Below, one piece after another: positions 1 through 8,546 of a stretch of 64,000 bases of DNA. The notes below the pieces were generated by a model. The model worked only from the letters and a program-made list of their open reading frames with translations, did not search any database and was not told where the DNA came from. Numbering within the stretch: the stretch's first letter is position 1; the number at the start of each line of letters is the position of its first letter. Source of the stretch: Pleomorphomonas diazotrophica (GTDB lineage: Bacteria; Pseudomonadota; Alphaproteobacteria; Rhizobiales; Pleomorphomonadaceae); NCBI RefSeq assembly GCF_002844595.1, contig NZ_PJNW01000002.1, forward strand, positions 744,001 to 808,000, written 5' to 3'. The position numbers and the translations under genes are program-made.

Positions 1-260
1 CGGCGACGCCGTCGGCCGCCTTCGGCATCGGTGAGAAGGCCGATGCCGATCCGGTGGAAATGTACCTCAACGACGTGTTCACGGTGACGGTCAACATGGC
101 CGGCCTGCCGGGCCTTGCCGTGCCGGCCGGACTCAACGCCGAGGGGCTGCCGCTCGGCCTGCAACTGATCGGCCGGCCATTCGACGAAGAGACGCTGTTC
201 ACCCTGGGGGCGGCGATCGAGAGGGCTGTCGGCACATTCGCGCCAACGCAGTGGTGGTGA
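1..260 (+). CDS. gatA: Glutamyl-tRNA(Gln)/aspartyl-tRNA(Asn) amidotransferase subunit A, C-terminal fragment
   Basis: The reading frame is already open at base 3 and runs to a TGA at 258-260, so only about the last 85 residues lie in the window. They carry the GatA C-terminal pattern: a [12 protein letters not shown] segment, then an NMAGLPG turn and a [15 protein letters not shown] block. GatA is the amidase subunit that releases ammonia from glutamine for transamidation of mischarged Glu-tRNA(Gln). Its partner gatB lies 1.7 kb downstream, with an unrelated secreted esterase gene between. A strong hairpin ends the transcript just after the stop codon. Other amidase-signature enzymes share parts of this tail, but the gatB neighbour makes GatA much the likeliest. 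Confidence 0.93.
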   Translation, partial: ATPSAAFGIGEKADADPVEMYLNDVFTVTVNMAGLPGLAVPAGLNAEGLPLGLQLIGRPFDEETLFTLGAAIERAVGTFAPTQWW

Positions 261-268
261 AACGATGG

Positions 269-293
269 GGCGCCGGTCTCTGACCGGCGCCTT
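269..293 (+). terminator. Hairpin terminator after gatA
   Basis: A perfect 10-bp stem (269-278 with 282-291) closes a 3-base loop nine bases after the gatA stop. The T-tract behind it is short (CTTCAT), so termination may be partial. Confidence 0.7.
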
Positions 294-355
294 CATATCA
301 GCTTCAAACTACAAGCCTACTGAGCAACCTCTCTGGTTTCACCAAAGAGGTTGCC

Positions 356-1750
356 ATGAAGATTCTCCCGCTTTCCATTTTCTCCGTCACGCTTCTTGCC
401 GGCGCCATGGCGTCGGCGGCGGCCGACCTGCCCATCAACAAGGGACTTGTGGCGGCAGGCCGCCTGCCGGCCGATCTTCTCGACAGCTTCGGTGAAACCT
501 TTGGCTCCGGGTCAGGCATGTCCGTCATCGACTGGAAGAAGACCGACAGGGGCTACGAGGGATCGTTCCTGCTGCTGCCCGACCGCGGCTACAATGTGGA
601 AGGCACCACGGACTACCGAACCCGCGTCAACAGGCTGTCGATCGCTTTCGCAGCGCCGGAGGCGGGCAAGGCGGCCGTTGCCGAGCTGAAGCTCGAGAGT
701 ACCGTTCTTCTGACCGACAAGTCCGGCAAGCCGATGAGCGGCCTCGATCCGGTCGCCGTCAACAGGGACAACGGCGCCGATCTTCCCGGCGCGGCGACGG
801 GTGCCGTCAGCCTCGATCCCGAGGCAATCGTTCGCCTTCCCGACGGTTCTCTGATGATTTCCGACGAGTATGGACCGGCCGTCTACCATTTCACGGCGGA
901 CGGCAAGCTGGTGTCGGCCACGCTGCCGCCGCCGGCCCTCTTGCCGATGCGCAAGGGCGCCATCAACTTCTCGTCCAACAACCCAGGCGTCGGCGCGCCC
1001 AAGCCCGATCCGGAGGATCCGGAGACCGGCCGCCAGAACAATCAGGGCTTCGAGGGCATGGCGTTCAATCCGGCCACCAGGGAACTGACGGTGGTTCTGC
1101 AGAGCGCTACCCGCCAGGACGGCGGCGACAAGAAGACGACGCGCTTCAACACGCGCGCACTGGTCTATGACGCCGCCGATCCCGACGCGTTGAACCTCAA
1201 GGCCGAATATGTCGTGCCGCTGCCGACCTTCAAGGACGGCGAGGGTAAGACCTTGGTGGCCGCCCAGTCCGAGCTGGCGGTCCTGCCGGATGGTCGGCTC
1301 TTGCTGCTGTCGCGCGACAGCAACAACGGCTGGGGCGTCAAGGGCGACACCTCGCTCTATCGCCGCGTCGATCTTCTCGACCTTGCGGGTGCCACCAATA
1401 TCGCCGGCACCGAGTTTGACGGCGGGAAGCCGGTGGCGCCCAAGGGTGTCCTCGACCCATCGGTAACGCCGGCGACGCTCGCCACGGTCGTCGACATGAA
1501 CGACAATGCCGAGCTCAACAAGGCCGGTCTTCACAATGGCGCGCCGCATGACGCCAGCGACCTCTCTGAAAAGTGGGAGGCGATGGGTGTCGTGCCGGCG
1601 CTCGATCCAGAGCACCCGAACGACGTCCTGCTGCTCATCGCCAACGACAACGACTTCATGACCACCAAGGGGCACCAGGTCGGCGCGGACTACAAGGCCG
1701 ACGCCGATGTCGACACCATGGTGCTGGTCTATCGCCTGTCGCTCGACTGA
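356..1750 (+). CDS. Secreted esterase-like protein of the phytase-like family
   Basis: This 464-residue protein starts with a signal peptide (basic MK, hydrophobic stretch, likely cut after ASAAA near residue 23). The rest matches the phytase-like esterase family (PF13449-type): a LLPDRGYN block near residue 75, a [14 protein letters not shown] stretch, ISDEYGP near 170 and a C-terminal IANDNDF segment near 430. These are six-bladed-propeller-like periplasmic or extracellular proteins; true phytase activity is not established for most members. The ATG follows GAGGTTGCC with acceptable spacing. It sits alone between gatA and gatB with hairpins on both sides, so it is probably its own transcript. 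The exact substrate is unknown. Confidence 0.85.
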   Translation: MKILPLSIFSVTLLAGAMASAAADLPINKGLVAAGRLPADLLDSFGETFGSGSGMSVIDWKKTDRGYEGSFLLLPDRGYNVEGTTDYRTRVNRLSIAFAAPEAGKAAVAELKLESTVLLTDKSGKPMSGLDPVAVNRDNGADLPGAATGAVSLDPEAIVRLPDGSLMISDEYGPAVYHFTADGKLVSATLPPPALLPMRKGAINFSSNNPGVGAPKPDPEDPETGRQNNQGFEGMAFNPATRELTVVLQSATRQDGGDKKTTRFNTRALVYDAADPDALNLKAEYVVPLPTFKDGEGKTLVAAQSELAVLPDGRLLLLSRDSNNGWGVKGDTSLYRRVDLLDLAGATNIAGTEFDGGKPVAPKGVLDPSVTPATLATVVDMNDNAELNKAGLHNGAPHDASDLSEKWEAMGVVPALDPEHPNDVLLLIANDNDFMTTKGHQVGADYKADADVDTMVLVYRLSLD

Positions 1751-1775
1751 TCCCGGCCGCAGCGCACAGTTGGGA

Positions 1776-1801
1776 GGGCGTCGCGTCATCGCGGCGCCCT
1801 T
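1776..1801 (+). terminator. Hairpin terminator after the phytase-like esterase
   Basis: A 10-bp stem (1776-1785 with 1790-1799, one G-T wobble) with a 4-base loop is followed by TTCGCC, a weak T-tract. Confidence 0.6.
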
Positions 1802-1926
1802 CGCCATTTTCGGGTCGTTCTTCAACCCGCGACATGCTGGACTGGTGCGCCTTTCCCGTTTACCTCCGGCGCAAAACGGGCTATCCCGCCAGACAGATGT
1901 CGTCCGACCGATCCGAGAGACCCTTC

Positions 1927-3405
1927 ATGAACATGGCAGTTCGCACCCCCGACCCCAAGAAGCTCATCAAGGGCGCCACTGGCGACTGGGAGGTCATCAT
2001 CGGCCTCGAGGTGCATGCCCAGGTCACCTCCAACGCCAAGCTGTTTTCCGGCGCCTCGGCCGTCTTCGGAGCCGAGCCGAACATGCATGTGTCGCTCGTC
2101 GACGCGGCGATGCCGGGCATGCTGCCGGTGATCAACGAGGAATGCGTTGCGCAGGCGATCCGCACCGGCCTCGGCCTCAAGGCGGCGATCAACCTCTACT
2201 CGGTGTTCGACCGCAAGAACTATTTCTATCCGGACCTGCCGCAGGGCTACCAGATCAGCCAGTACAAGCAGCCGATCGTCGGTGAGGGCAAGGTGCTGCT
2301 CGACATGCCGGAAGGCGTCGTGGAGATCGGCATCGAACGGCTGCACCTCGAACAGGACGCCGGCAAGTCGATCCACGACCAGCATCCGACCATGTCCTTC
2401 GTCGATCTCAACCGCTCGGGCGTGGCGCTGATGGAGATCGTCTCCAAGCCGGACCTCCGCTCGTCGGAGGAGGTGAAGGCTTATCTCGCCAAGCTCCGCA
2501 CGATCCTGCGCTATCTCGGCACCTGCGACGGCAACATGGAAGAAGGCTCCATGCGCGCCGACATCAACGTCTCGGTGCGCAAGCCCGGCGAGCCGCTCGG
2601 CACGCGCTGCGAGATCAAGAATGTCAACTCGATGCGCTTCGCCGCCCAGGCGGTGGAGTTCGAGGCACGCAGGCAGATCGGCATCCTGGAGGATGGCGGC
2701 AAGATCGATCAGGAGACCCGTCTCTACGATCCGGGCAAGGGCGAAACACGCTCGATGCGCTCCAAGGAAGAGGCGCACGACTACCGCTACTTCCCCGATC
2801 CGGATCTGCTGCCGTTGGAACTCGATCCGGCCTGGGTGGAGAGCCTGAAGGCCCACCTTCCGGAACTGCCGGACGAGAAGAAGGCCCGTTTCGTCGCCGA
2901 CTACGGCATTACACCCTATGATGCCATGGTGCTGACGCTCGAACGCGCCTCGGCCGACTATTACGAGCAGGTCGCCAAGAATCGCGACGGCAAGGCAGTC
3001 GCCAATTTCATGCTCAATGAGCTGTTTGGCCGTCTCAACAAGGACGGCAAGGGCATCGAGGCATCGCCCGTTTCCCCCGACCAACTCGGCGCCATCGTCG
3101 ACCTGATCGGCGACGGCACCATCTCCGGCAAGATCGCCAAGGATCTGTTCGAGATCGTCTATACCGAAGGTGGCGATCCCAAGAATCTGGTTGAAGAGCG
3201 CGGTCTCAAGCAGGTCACCGATACCGGGGCCATCGAAAGGGCCGTGGACGAGGTGATCGCCGCCAACCCCGACAAGGCCGAGCAGGCCAAGGCGAAGCCG
3301 ACTCTCAGTGGCTGGTTCGTCGGGCAGGTGATGAAGGCGACCGGCGGCAAAGCCAACCCGCAGGCGGTCAACGACCTCGTCAAGCGGAAGCTTGGAATCG
3401 AATGA
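1927..3405 (+). CDS. gatB: Glutamyl-tRNA(Gln)/aspartyl-tRNA(Asn) amidotransferase subunit B
   Basis: This 492-residue protein is full length for GatB, the subunit that binds and activates the mischarged tRNA. The GLEVHAQV signature is at residues 26-33. The [12 protein letters not shown] block and the [14 protein letters not shown] motif follow in the central catalytic domain. The C-terminal YqeY-like tRNA-binding domain ends in VKRKLGIE. The frame is open far upstream, but the ATG at 1927 puts the first conserved motif at the usual distance from the N-terminus; the ATG at 1933 is an alternative. It works with GatA, whose gene ends at base 260, and GatC. Confidence 0.97.
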   Translation: MNMAVRTPDPKKLIKGATGDWEVIIGLEVHAQVTSNAKLFSGASAVFGAEPNMHVSLVDAAMPGMLPVINEECVAQAIRTGLGLKAAINLYSVFDRKNYFYPDLPQGYQISQYKQPIVGEGKVLLDMPEGVVEIGIERLHLEQDAGKSIHDQHPTMSFVDLNRSGVALMEIVSKPDLRSSEEVKAYLAKLRTILRYLGTCDGNMEEGSMRADINVSVRKPGEPLGTRCEIKNVNSMRFAAQAVEFEARRQIGILEDGGKIDQETRLYDPGKGETRSMRSKEEAHDYRYFPDPDLLPLELDPAWVESLKAHLPELPDEKKARFVADYGITPYDAMVLTLERASADYYEQVAKNRDGKAVANFMLNELFGRLNKDGKGIEASPVSPDQLGAIVDLIGDGTISGKIAKDLFEIVYTEGGDPKNLVEERGLKQVTDTGAIERAVDEVIAANPDKAEQAKAKPTLSGWFVGQVMKATGGKANPQAVNDLVKRKLGIE

Positions 3406-3455
3406 GCCGGGAAAGGGCGGCACAAGCTGCCGTCTGCAAAGCAGAATTTGCATGA

Positions 3456-3480
3456 GGGTGGCCTTCGGGCCGCCCTTTTT
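3456..3480 (+). terminator. Rho-independent terminator after gatB
   Basis: An 8-bp GC-rich stem (3456-3463 with 3468-3475, one G-T wobble) closes a TTCG tetraloop and is followed by five T residues, a textbook intrinsic terminator. Confidence 0.9.
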
Positions 3481-3611
3481 CATGCCTCGGAAGGTTTGGT
3501 TAACCCTGTTCGTTAAGCCTGCCTTATCGCCACCGTCCCTAATATTGGAAGGCCGGGGTTCGGCGGCGCAAGCCGCACTGCCTGTTTCATTCCCCCCGGA
3601 TTGAGCGACCG

Positions 3612-4391
3612 ATGGATATTGCAACCCTTCTCGGTGTTTTTGGCGGCTTTGCCGTGCTCTATATAGCCGTCATCCTTGAAGGTTCGAACATCATGATGTT
3701 CATGAACCTTCTGGCGACCGTGGTGGTGGTTGTCGGCGCCCTGGTTGCGATGCTCGGCCGCTATACGCTCAAGACGTTTCCTGTGGCCGTATTCGGCGGC
3801 TTCAAGGAAGCGATCATGTACAAGACGCATGATACCTTCCACTTGCTCGATCAGTTGACCGAGATTGCCGAGGTGGCGCGCAAACAGGGGCCGCTCGGTC
3901 TCGAGAAGCTGGAGATCGACGAACCCTTCCTTCAGAAGGCGATCCAGATGATCGCCGACGGCTATTCCGGCGAGACCATCCAGCACGTTCTCGAGCGCGA
4001 GCGTGACTTGCAGCACGAGCGCCTGCACATGGGGCACACGGCTTGGGCCAAGATCGCCGAGGCGGCGCCGGGCATGGGCATGGTGGGCACCATCATCGGC
4101 CTCGTGTCGCTGTTCGCCCACATGTCGGATCCCAAGCAGATCGGTCCGGCCATGTCGATCGCGCTGCTGACTACCCTCTACGGCGCGGTCGTCGCCAACG
4201 TCGTTGCGGCGCCGGTGGCCGACAAGTTGTCCAACCGGGCCAATCACGAAGCGGAGATCCAGTCGATGATCATCGACGCGGTCTTGATGATTCGCGAGAA
4301 CAAGAGCCCCAAGCAGGTTCATGAGGAGCTCCTCTCCTACCTGCCGCTCAAGCATCGGGCCAAGGCCGAAGCTGGCAGGGAAGCGGCCTGA
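3612..4391 (+). CDS. motA: Flagellar stator protein MotA (PomA type)
   Basis: This 259-residue membrane protein belongs to the MotA/TolQ/ExbB ion-channel family. Two hydrophobic helices lie in the first 60 residues. A long cytoplasmic region (about 65-155) rich in charged residues and able to contact the rotor follows. Then come the PGMGMVGTIIGL helix and a fourth helix around LLTTLYGAVVANVVAAP. The tail (MIIDAVLMIRENKSPKQVHEEL) is of the PomA/LafT type rather than the longer enterobacterial MotA. The motB gene starts 31 bp downstream. No other flagellar gene is in the window. The coupling ion (H+ or Na+) cannot be read from sequence alone. Confidence 0.93.
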   Translation: MDIATLLGVFGGFAVLYIAVILEGSNIMMFMNLLATVVVVVGALVAMLGRYTLKTFPVAVFGGFKEAIMYKTHDTFHLLDQLTEIAEVARKQGPLGLEKLEIDEPFLQKAIQMIADGYSGETIQHVLERERDLQHERLHMGHTAWAKIAEAAPGMGMVGTIIGLVSLFAHMSDPKQIGPAMSIALLTTLYGAVVANVVAAPVADKLSNRANHEAEIQSMIIDAVLMIRENKSPKQVHEELLSYLPLKHRAKAEAGREAA

Positions 4392-4422
4392 AGGCCGGAC
4401 ATAAAAACGGAAGGGCAGCTGA

Positions 4423-5289
4423 ATGAGCGGCAGGAAGAAGGGCGGCGGTGGAGGAGGGGGACATGGCGGGGCGCCATGGGTCATCACCTTTGCCGACCTG
4501 ATGGCCCTCCTGATGGCTCTCTTCGTGATGATCGTGTCCTTCTCCAGTCAGGACGAGCAGAAGCTGCATGACGCCGCCGGCTCGATGCGCGACGCCTTCG
4601 GTTACCAATCGGTGCAGCGCCCGGCCGGCATGATCGAGCAGAGCGGCCTGCCCGAGCGCAAATATCTGCGCAACGTTCAGCCCATGTCGCTGTCCGAGGC
4701 CGTCGAGTTCGCCACCGACTTCAACGACCAGTATGAGAAGCAGGGACCGGAGGTGAACACCAACCGGTTCGAGAAGGCGGCCGAGAGCAAGCCGCGCGAG
4801 TATCTCACCGCCTCGGAATCCTTGCGGCAAGCGTTGCAGGACCTGCCCGACTACGCCGAACTCTCCAAGCAGATCGTGCTCAGCGTTACCCACGACGGTC
4901 TGCATATCTCGATCATCGATCAGGATGGCCGGCCGATGTTTGGTGCGCAGTCGAGCGAACCGACAGACCGCATGAAGATCGTTCTGTCGCGCATCGCTCC
5001 GGTCATCCAGCAGATGCCGGGCCGGTTGCAGATTATCGGGCACACCGAATCGACCGGCGACATGGCTGTTCCTGGCGGCGCGGCCTGGACGCTCTCCACC
5101 AAGCGGGCGCTTGCCACGGCAGAAATCCTCGGCAGCTTTGGTCTCGGACCGGGCAGCCTCGCTCAGGTGATTGGTGTCGCCGACAAGGACCCCATGTTCC
5201 CCGACGATCCCTTCCTGTCGGGCAACCGTCGCATCGAACTGGTCCTTCTCAAGGAAGCGCCCGCCCTGCCCAGCGAGAGCCCTTTCTGA
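4423..5289 (+). CDS. motB: Flagellar stator protein MotB (PomB type), OmpA-like C-terminus
   Basis: This 288-residue protein has a glycine-rich cytoplasmic N-terminus (seven glycines in a row, residues 7-13) and one transmembrane helix that begins at WVITFADLMALLMALF. Asp25 in that helix is the expected ion-binding residue. The C-terminal OmpA-like peptidoglycan-binding domain has IIGHTES near residue 206, WTLSTKRA near 222 and GNRRIELVLL near the end. It pairs with MotA from the gene just upstream in one operon. A PilZ gene follows within 25 bp, which suggests c-di-GMP control of the motor. Confidence 0.93.
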   Translation: MSGRKKGGGGGGGHGGAPWVITFADLMALLMALFVMIVSFSSQDEQKLHDAAGSMRDAFGYQSVQRPAGMIEQSGLPERKYLRNVQPMSLSEAVEFATDFNDQYEKQGPEVNTNRFEKAAESKPREYLTASESLRQALQDLPDYAELSKQIVLSVTHDGLHISIIDQDGRPMFGAQSSEPTDRMKIVLSRIAPVIQQMPGRLQIIGHTESTGDMAVPGGAAWTLSTKRALATAEILGSFGLGPGSLAQVIGVADKDPMFPDDPFLSGNRRIELVLLKEAPALPSESPF

Positions 5290-5311
5290 GGCGCAAGGCT
5301 GAGGCAAGCGA

Positions 5312-5650
5312 GTGAAGAGACGTTCGGTCAGTCTCTTTCCGCAAAGCCGTGTCATGACCGACCCTGCCCCGCCAAACACCGGCAATCGCCGCCGGGAAGA
5401 TCGCCACAGGACGCGCCTCAGAGCCGGCATCCTGCGCAGCCGTGACGGTCGTCGGCTCGGTGACTGCATCATCCGCGATCGATCCGACAATGGCGCCAGA
5501 CTCGTCCTCACCGAGCCGGTGCCCTTGCCGCTGGAGCTGCAGCTTGAAGATGAGGCGGACCACCGGCGTTACGACGTTCGCATCGTCCGTCGCGACGGCC
5601 AGGAGATCGGCGTTGTCATGGAGCGGGCGAGTGACGGCAAGATCGGCTGA
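5312..5650 (+). CDS. PilZ-domain protein downstream of motAB
   Basis: This small protein (112 residues from a GTG at 5312, or 98 from the ATG at 5354) carries both halves of a PilZ c-di-GMP-binding site. An arginine-rich NRRREDRHRTR stretch is followed by the RDRSDNGARL motif (D-x-S-x-x-G). GAGG at 5301-5304 sits seven bases before the GTG, which favours the longer form. PilZ proteins bind c-di-GMP and often act as brakes on flagellar rotation. Lying 22 bp behind motB, it is a good candidate for a dedicated stator regulator, though that is inference from position. Confidence 0.82.
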   Translation: MKRRSVSLFPQSRVMTDPAPPNTGNRRREDRHRTRLRAGILRSRDGRRLGDCIIRDRSDNGARLVLTEPVPLPLELQLEDEADHRRYDVRIVRRDGQEIGVVMERASDGKIG

Positions 5651-5769
5651 AGCGGCTGACCCGTCCGTCTGAACACGCGGAGTTCATCACCGACCTCTTT
5701 TCGCGTCCGTAGCGGGACAATATGCTGCCTCGTGGAATACTGTTCCCCAAAACAGGCGAGGAGAAGCCG

Positions 5770-6477
5770 ATGACTGCGATCCAAACCAAGCCGATCGACC
5801 TCTATTACTGGCCGACGCCCAACGGCCACAAGATCACCATCATGCTCGAGGAACTCGGCGTTCCCTACAATCTGCATTTCGTCAACATCGGCAAGGGCGA
5901 CCAGTTCCAGCCGGACTTCCTGGCTATCTCGCCCAACAACAAGATGCCGGCCATCGTCGATCCGGAGGGGCCGGACGGCAAGCCGATTTCGGTATTCGAG
6001 TCGGGCGCCATCCTGCTGTACCTCGGCCGCAAGTTCGGCAAATTCTATCCGCAGGACGAGCGCGGCCGCGTCGAGGTGGAACAGTGGCTGATGTGGCAGA
6101 TGGCGGGCTTCGGCCCGATGCTCGGCCAAAATCATCATTTCGCGCTCTATGCGCCCGAGAAGATACCCTACGCCATCAAGCGCTACCGGGACGAGACGCA
6201 CCGCCTCTATGGCGTATTGGAGAAGCAGCTCGCGGGCAGGGACTATGTCTGCGGCGACTATTCCATCGTCGACATCGCCTGTGTGGGCTGGGCGCGTGGG
6301 TGGGAGCGGCAGGACATAAAGGCAGCCGAGTTCCCGAACGTGATGGCTTGGATCGACCGGGTGTCAAGCCGGCCGGCCGCGGCCAAGGCCCTGGCCATTA
6401 CCGCGCCGACACCGCCGAGCAACCTTGCCGACGACAAGGAGGCGCAGAAGGTATTGTTCAACCAGCGTGCTCGCTGA
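5770..6477 (+). CDS. Glutathione S-transferase family protein, YfcG/YghU-like
   Basis: The protein has 235 residues from the ATG at 5770, chosen because GAGGAG lies just upstream; the frame also opens at 5722. The N-terminal thioredoxin fold starts DLYYWPTPNGHKITIMLEEL, the nu-class (YfcG/YghU) pattern in which a Thr-x-Asn motif replaces the usual Tyr or Ser. It continues with NNKMPAIVD and FESGAILLYL, the glutathione-contacting segments. The all-helical C-terminal domain includes GDYSIVDIA. These enzymes show disulfide-bond reductase activity with glutathione. The gene is single, with a clear terminator behind it. Confidence 0.92.
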   Translation: MTAIQTKPIDLYYWPTPNGHKITIMLEELGVPYNLHFVNIGKGDQFQPDFLAISPNNKMPAIVDPEGPDGKPISVFESGAILLYLGRKFGKFYPQDERGRVEVEQWLMWQMAGFGPMLGQNHHFALYAPEKIPYAIKRYRDETHRLYGVLEKQLAGRDYVCGDYSIVDIACVGWARGWERQDIKAAEFPNVMAWIDRVSSRPAAAKALAITAPTPPSNLADDKEAQKVLFNQRAR

Positions 6478-6567
6478 AGAACGCCTCTTGCGCACTGCCG
6501 CCCGAGAAGCCGGCAGGCGAGCGGGGAGTCCTGCTATTCTATACGACTAAAGTCTTATGCCATGTTG

Positions 6568-6593
6568 GCCCCGGCAATGCGCCGGGGCTTTTT
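6568..6593 (+). terminator. Rho-independent terminator after the GST gene
   Basis: A perfect 8-bp stem (6568-6575 with 6581-6588), a 5-base loop and five T residues make a strong intrinsic terminator. Confidence 0.92.
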
Positions 6594-6688
6594 CATTGAA
6601 CTGTGAATGGTTCATGCATTCAGGCGGTTGTTCAATATTTGATCGGATTTTATGTATTTTAGGAGTCATTATGAATAAATAGATCTAT

Positions 6689-7054
6689 GTGCTATTGTTG
6701 TTGTCCTACCTGGCAGTCTCGATGGGTGCAGGCATGGCGGCTTCGCAAAACTCGATGCATATGCAAGACGTTCTGAAGCAACTTCGCAACCCGAATGTCA
6801 GGGTTGGGGATGGCCGCCGGCATAAGCGAGCGAAGTGTTTCTTGTTGGCCACCGTGCAGCACAACAAATATACTTGTGAATGCATTGTCGAAGACATGAG
6901 TGTTGGCGGTTGTAAGGTCAACAATACCGATGGTCAGCTTGCGATTGGCCAGTCGGTGGTTATCAGCATTCCGGAACAGAACATGTCGCTGAATGGCATG
7001 GTAATGTGGGTTCGCGGTAAGGCGGCAGGGCTCTGCTTCAACCTGTCCATCTAG
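6689..7054 (+). CDS. PilZ-domain protein with disrupted or unusual start
   Basis: The domain is clear: RRHKR (positions 43-47 counted from a GTG at 6689), then EDMSVGG and a C-terminal MVMWVRGKAAGLCF strand, the PilZ pattern. The start is the problem. The only good ribosome site (AGGAG at 6661-6665) precedes an ATG at 6671 in this same frame, but codon 4 is TAG (6680-6682). Later candidates are the GTG at 6689 and ATGs at 6722, 6734 and 6755, none with a Shine-Dalgarno. The region between codon 4 and residue 20 is hydrophobic, like a signal or anchor. It may be a nonsense allele or use re-initiation at the GTG. Local base composition is lower in GC than the neighbours. Confidence 0.7.
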   Translation: MLLLLSYLAVSMGAGMAASQNSMHMQDVLKQLRNPNVRVGDGRRHKRAKCFLLATVQHNKYTCECIVEDMSVGGCKVNNTDGQLAIGQSVVISIPEQNMSLNGMVMWVRGKAAGLCFNLSI

Positions 7055-7396
7055 AATAGCTCCGTCGAATCTCGGATTGCCGACGTTCTCCCTGTTTCGG
7101 TCAGACAACCCGCCTCAACGTCTGTTGGACTGCGCCGGTTATTCTCCGGTGTGGTTTCCGGAAGGTTTCACCCGGTGAGCGGCCTGTCCTGGTGTTTGAG
7201 ATGGGAATGGCCGGAAACTGGGGAATCGATGGTTTATATCTACTGAACACAATACTTCATTTAGAACTCGTTTGTCGCTTGTTAAGTCTGCAATTTAATC
7301 TGCTTTTTAATCAATTGGCGCAGCATGATCACATCGTTCGGCGAACGAAGATACGGGGCGAAAGACCTCGAACAATACAGAACAGGGAATGTGATC
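7055..7396 (+). other. Gene-free stretch, AT-rich at its 3' end
   Basis: There are 342 bases without a supported gene. The last 150 bases are AT-rich (runs such as TTTAATCTGCTTTTTAAT near 7290-7310) and probably hold the promoter of the small gene that follows. I see no structured RNA or repeat. Confidence 0.5.
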
Positions 7397-7663
7397 ATGG
7401 CTCGTCTTGAACTGAACTCGACCGATCAACTGGCCGGCGGCTCTGGTGCCACCAGCGACATCCTCTACGAACTTGGTGTGATGTATGCCGTGGGTCGCGA
7501 TGTTGAGCAGAACCTCATCGAAGCCCACAAATGGTTCAACATCGCCGCTTTCCGTGGCTCCGAAAGCGCTGCCCGTTATCGCCGCGAACTCGCAGACGAG
7601 ATGTCTTCAGCTGATATCGCCGCGGCCCAGCGCCAGGCGCGCGAGTGGATTTCGCTGCATTGA
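7397..7663 (+). CDS. Small SEL1-like repeat protein
   Basis: This 88-residue protein holds one SEL1/TPR-like repeat. LYELGVMYAVGRDVEQNLIEA is followed by HKWFNIAAFRGSESAARYR, matching the Gly-x2-Tyr...Ala-x2-Trp-x3-Ala pattern. A short helical tail ending AQRQAREWISLH follows. The start at 7397 (MARLEL) has GGGAA nine bases upstream and leaves out an unlikely N-terminal extension from 7325. Similar stand-alone proteins are common in Hyphomicrobiales. The function is unknown; SEL1 repeats usually mediate protein contacts. A terminator follows. Confidence 0.85.
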   Translation: MARLELNSTDQLAGGSGATSDILYELGVMYAVGRDVEQNLIEAHKWFNIAAFRGSESAARYRRELADEMSSADIAAAQRQAREWISLH

Positions 7664-7736
7664 TCGCTGCGGTCGGCCCCGGAACGGGCCCCGCAACGGA
7701 ACCTGGATATTCCACGCCCGGGACAGTGGGCGACTG

Positions 7737-7769
7737 ACGGCGGTCCTTCCTGAGGAAGGGCCGCCGTTT
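7737..7769 (+). terminator. Hairpin terminator after the SEL1-like gene
   Basis: A 14-bp stem (7737-7750 with 7754-7767, one G-T wobble) with a TGA loop ends in TTT. It is a strong hairpin with a short T-tract. Confidence 0.8.
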
Positions 7770-7848
7770 CGTGTTGTTGGCGCCGCGAAAGGCAGGACAG
7801 GGCGGGCAAGCTGTGCTATGGCCGGGCAAATCAGCTAGGGGACCCTCC

Positions 7849-8526
7849 ATGGACAAGTCGTTCATCGCCCGCGAGACCGCCCGCCTTCTGCTGGAGGTCG
7901 AGGCCATCCAGTTCAACCCGGAAAAGCCCTATATCTTCACGTCCGGCTGGGCGAGCCCCGTCTACACCGACTGCCGCAAGCTCATTTCCTTTCCGCGCCT
8001 GCGCAAGCGGCTGATGGCCTTCGCCGAGGAGATCATTCTCTCCGAGATCGGCGCCGAGTCGCTCGATGCGGTCGCGGGCGGTGAGACGGCCGGCATTCCC
8101 TTCGCCGCCTGGCTGTCGGATCGACTTGAACTGCCGATGCTCTACGTGCGCAAGAAGCCCAAGGGCTTCGGCCGCAATGCTCAGATCGAGGGCGACGTCA
8201 AGGAAGGCGCCCGTGCCATCCTCGTCGAGGACCTCGCGTCCGACGGCCGCTCGAAGCTGATATTCACCAAGGCGATGCGCGACGCCGGCCTCAAGGTGAG
8301 CCACGCCTTCGTCGTCTTCCATTACGGCATCTTCCCCTCGTCGACCGAGGTGCTGGCCGCCGATGGCATCACGCTGCACGCGCTCGCCACCTGGTGGGAC
8401 GTGCTCGCCGAAGCCAAGGCCTCGAACCGGTTCCCGGCGGCGATGCTGGCGGAAGTCGAGAAGTTCCTGCACGCCCCGGCCGAGTGGTCGGCGGCCCATG
8501 GGGGCAGGGCTTCCTTCGAGGGGTAA
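7849..8526 (+). CDS. pyrE: Orotate phosphoribosyltransferase
   Basis: This 225-residue enzyme transfers the phosphoribosyl group of PRPP to orotate to form OMP in pyrimidine synthesis. The [14 protein letters not shown] substrate loop is near residue 30, GGETAGIP near 80 and the PRPP-binding [10 protein letters not shown] near 123-132. The frame opens at 7771, but the ATG at 7849 gives the family N-terminus ([16 protein letters not shown]). No other pyr gene is adjacent; pyrG is 19 kb away. The neighbour on the other strand, ending at 8547, is convergent and unrelated. Confidence 0.96.
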   Translation: MDKSFIARETARLLLEVEAIQFNPEKPYIFTSGWASPVYTDCRKLISFPRLRKRLMAFAEEIILSEIGAESLDAVAGGETAGIPFAAWLSDRLELPMLYVRKKPKGFGRNAQIEGDVKEGARAILVEDLASDGRSKLIFTKAMRDAGLKVSHAFVVFHYGIFPSSTEVLAADGITLHALATWWDVLAEAKASNRFPAAMLAEVEKFLHAPAEWSAAHGGRASFEG

Positions 8527-8546
8527 CAATAGCTGAGGGGCGGGGA

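Noticed and set aside
512-1825. 437-codon minus-strand frame
   Set aside because: Antisense to the phytase-like esterase gene. No ribosome site or family match.
1822-3624. 600-codon open frame on the minus strand
   Set aside because: It is antisense to gatB, which has clear family motifs. The minus-strand product has low-complexity Asp/His/Arg/Leu-rich composition typical of shadow frames in GC-rich genes.
7192-7410. 72-codon plus-strand frame
   Set aside because: No ribosome site, AT-rich intergenic DNA, and it overlaps the start of the SEL1-like gene.
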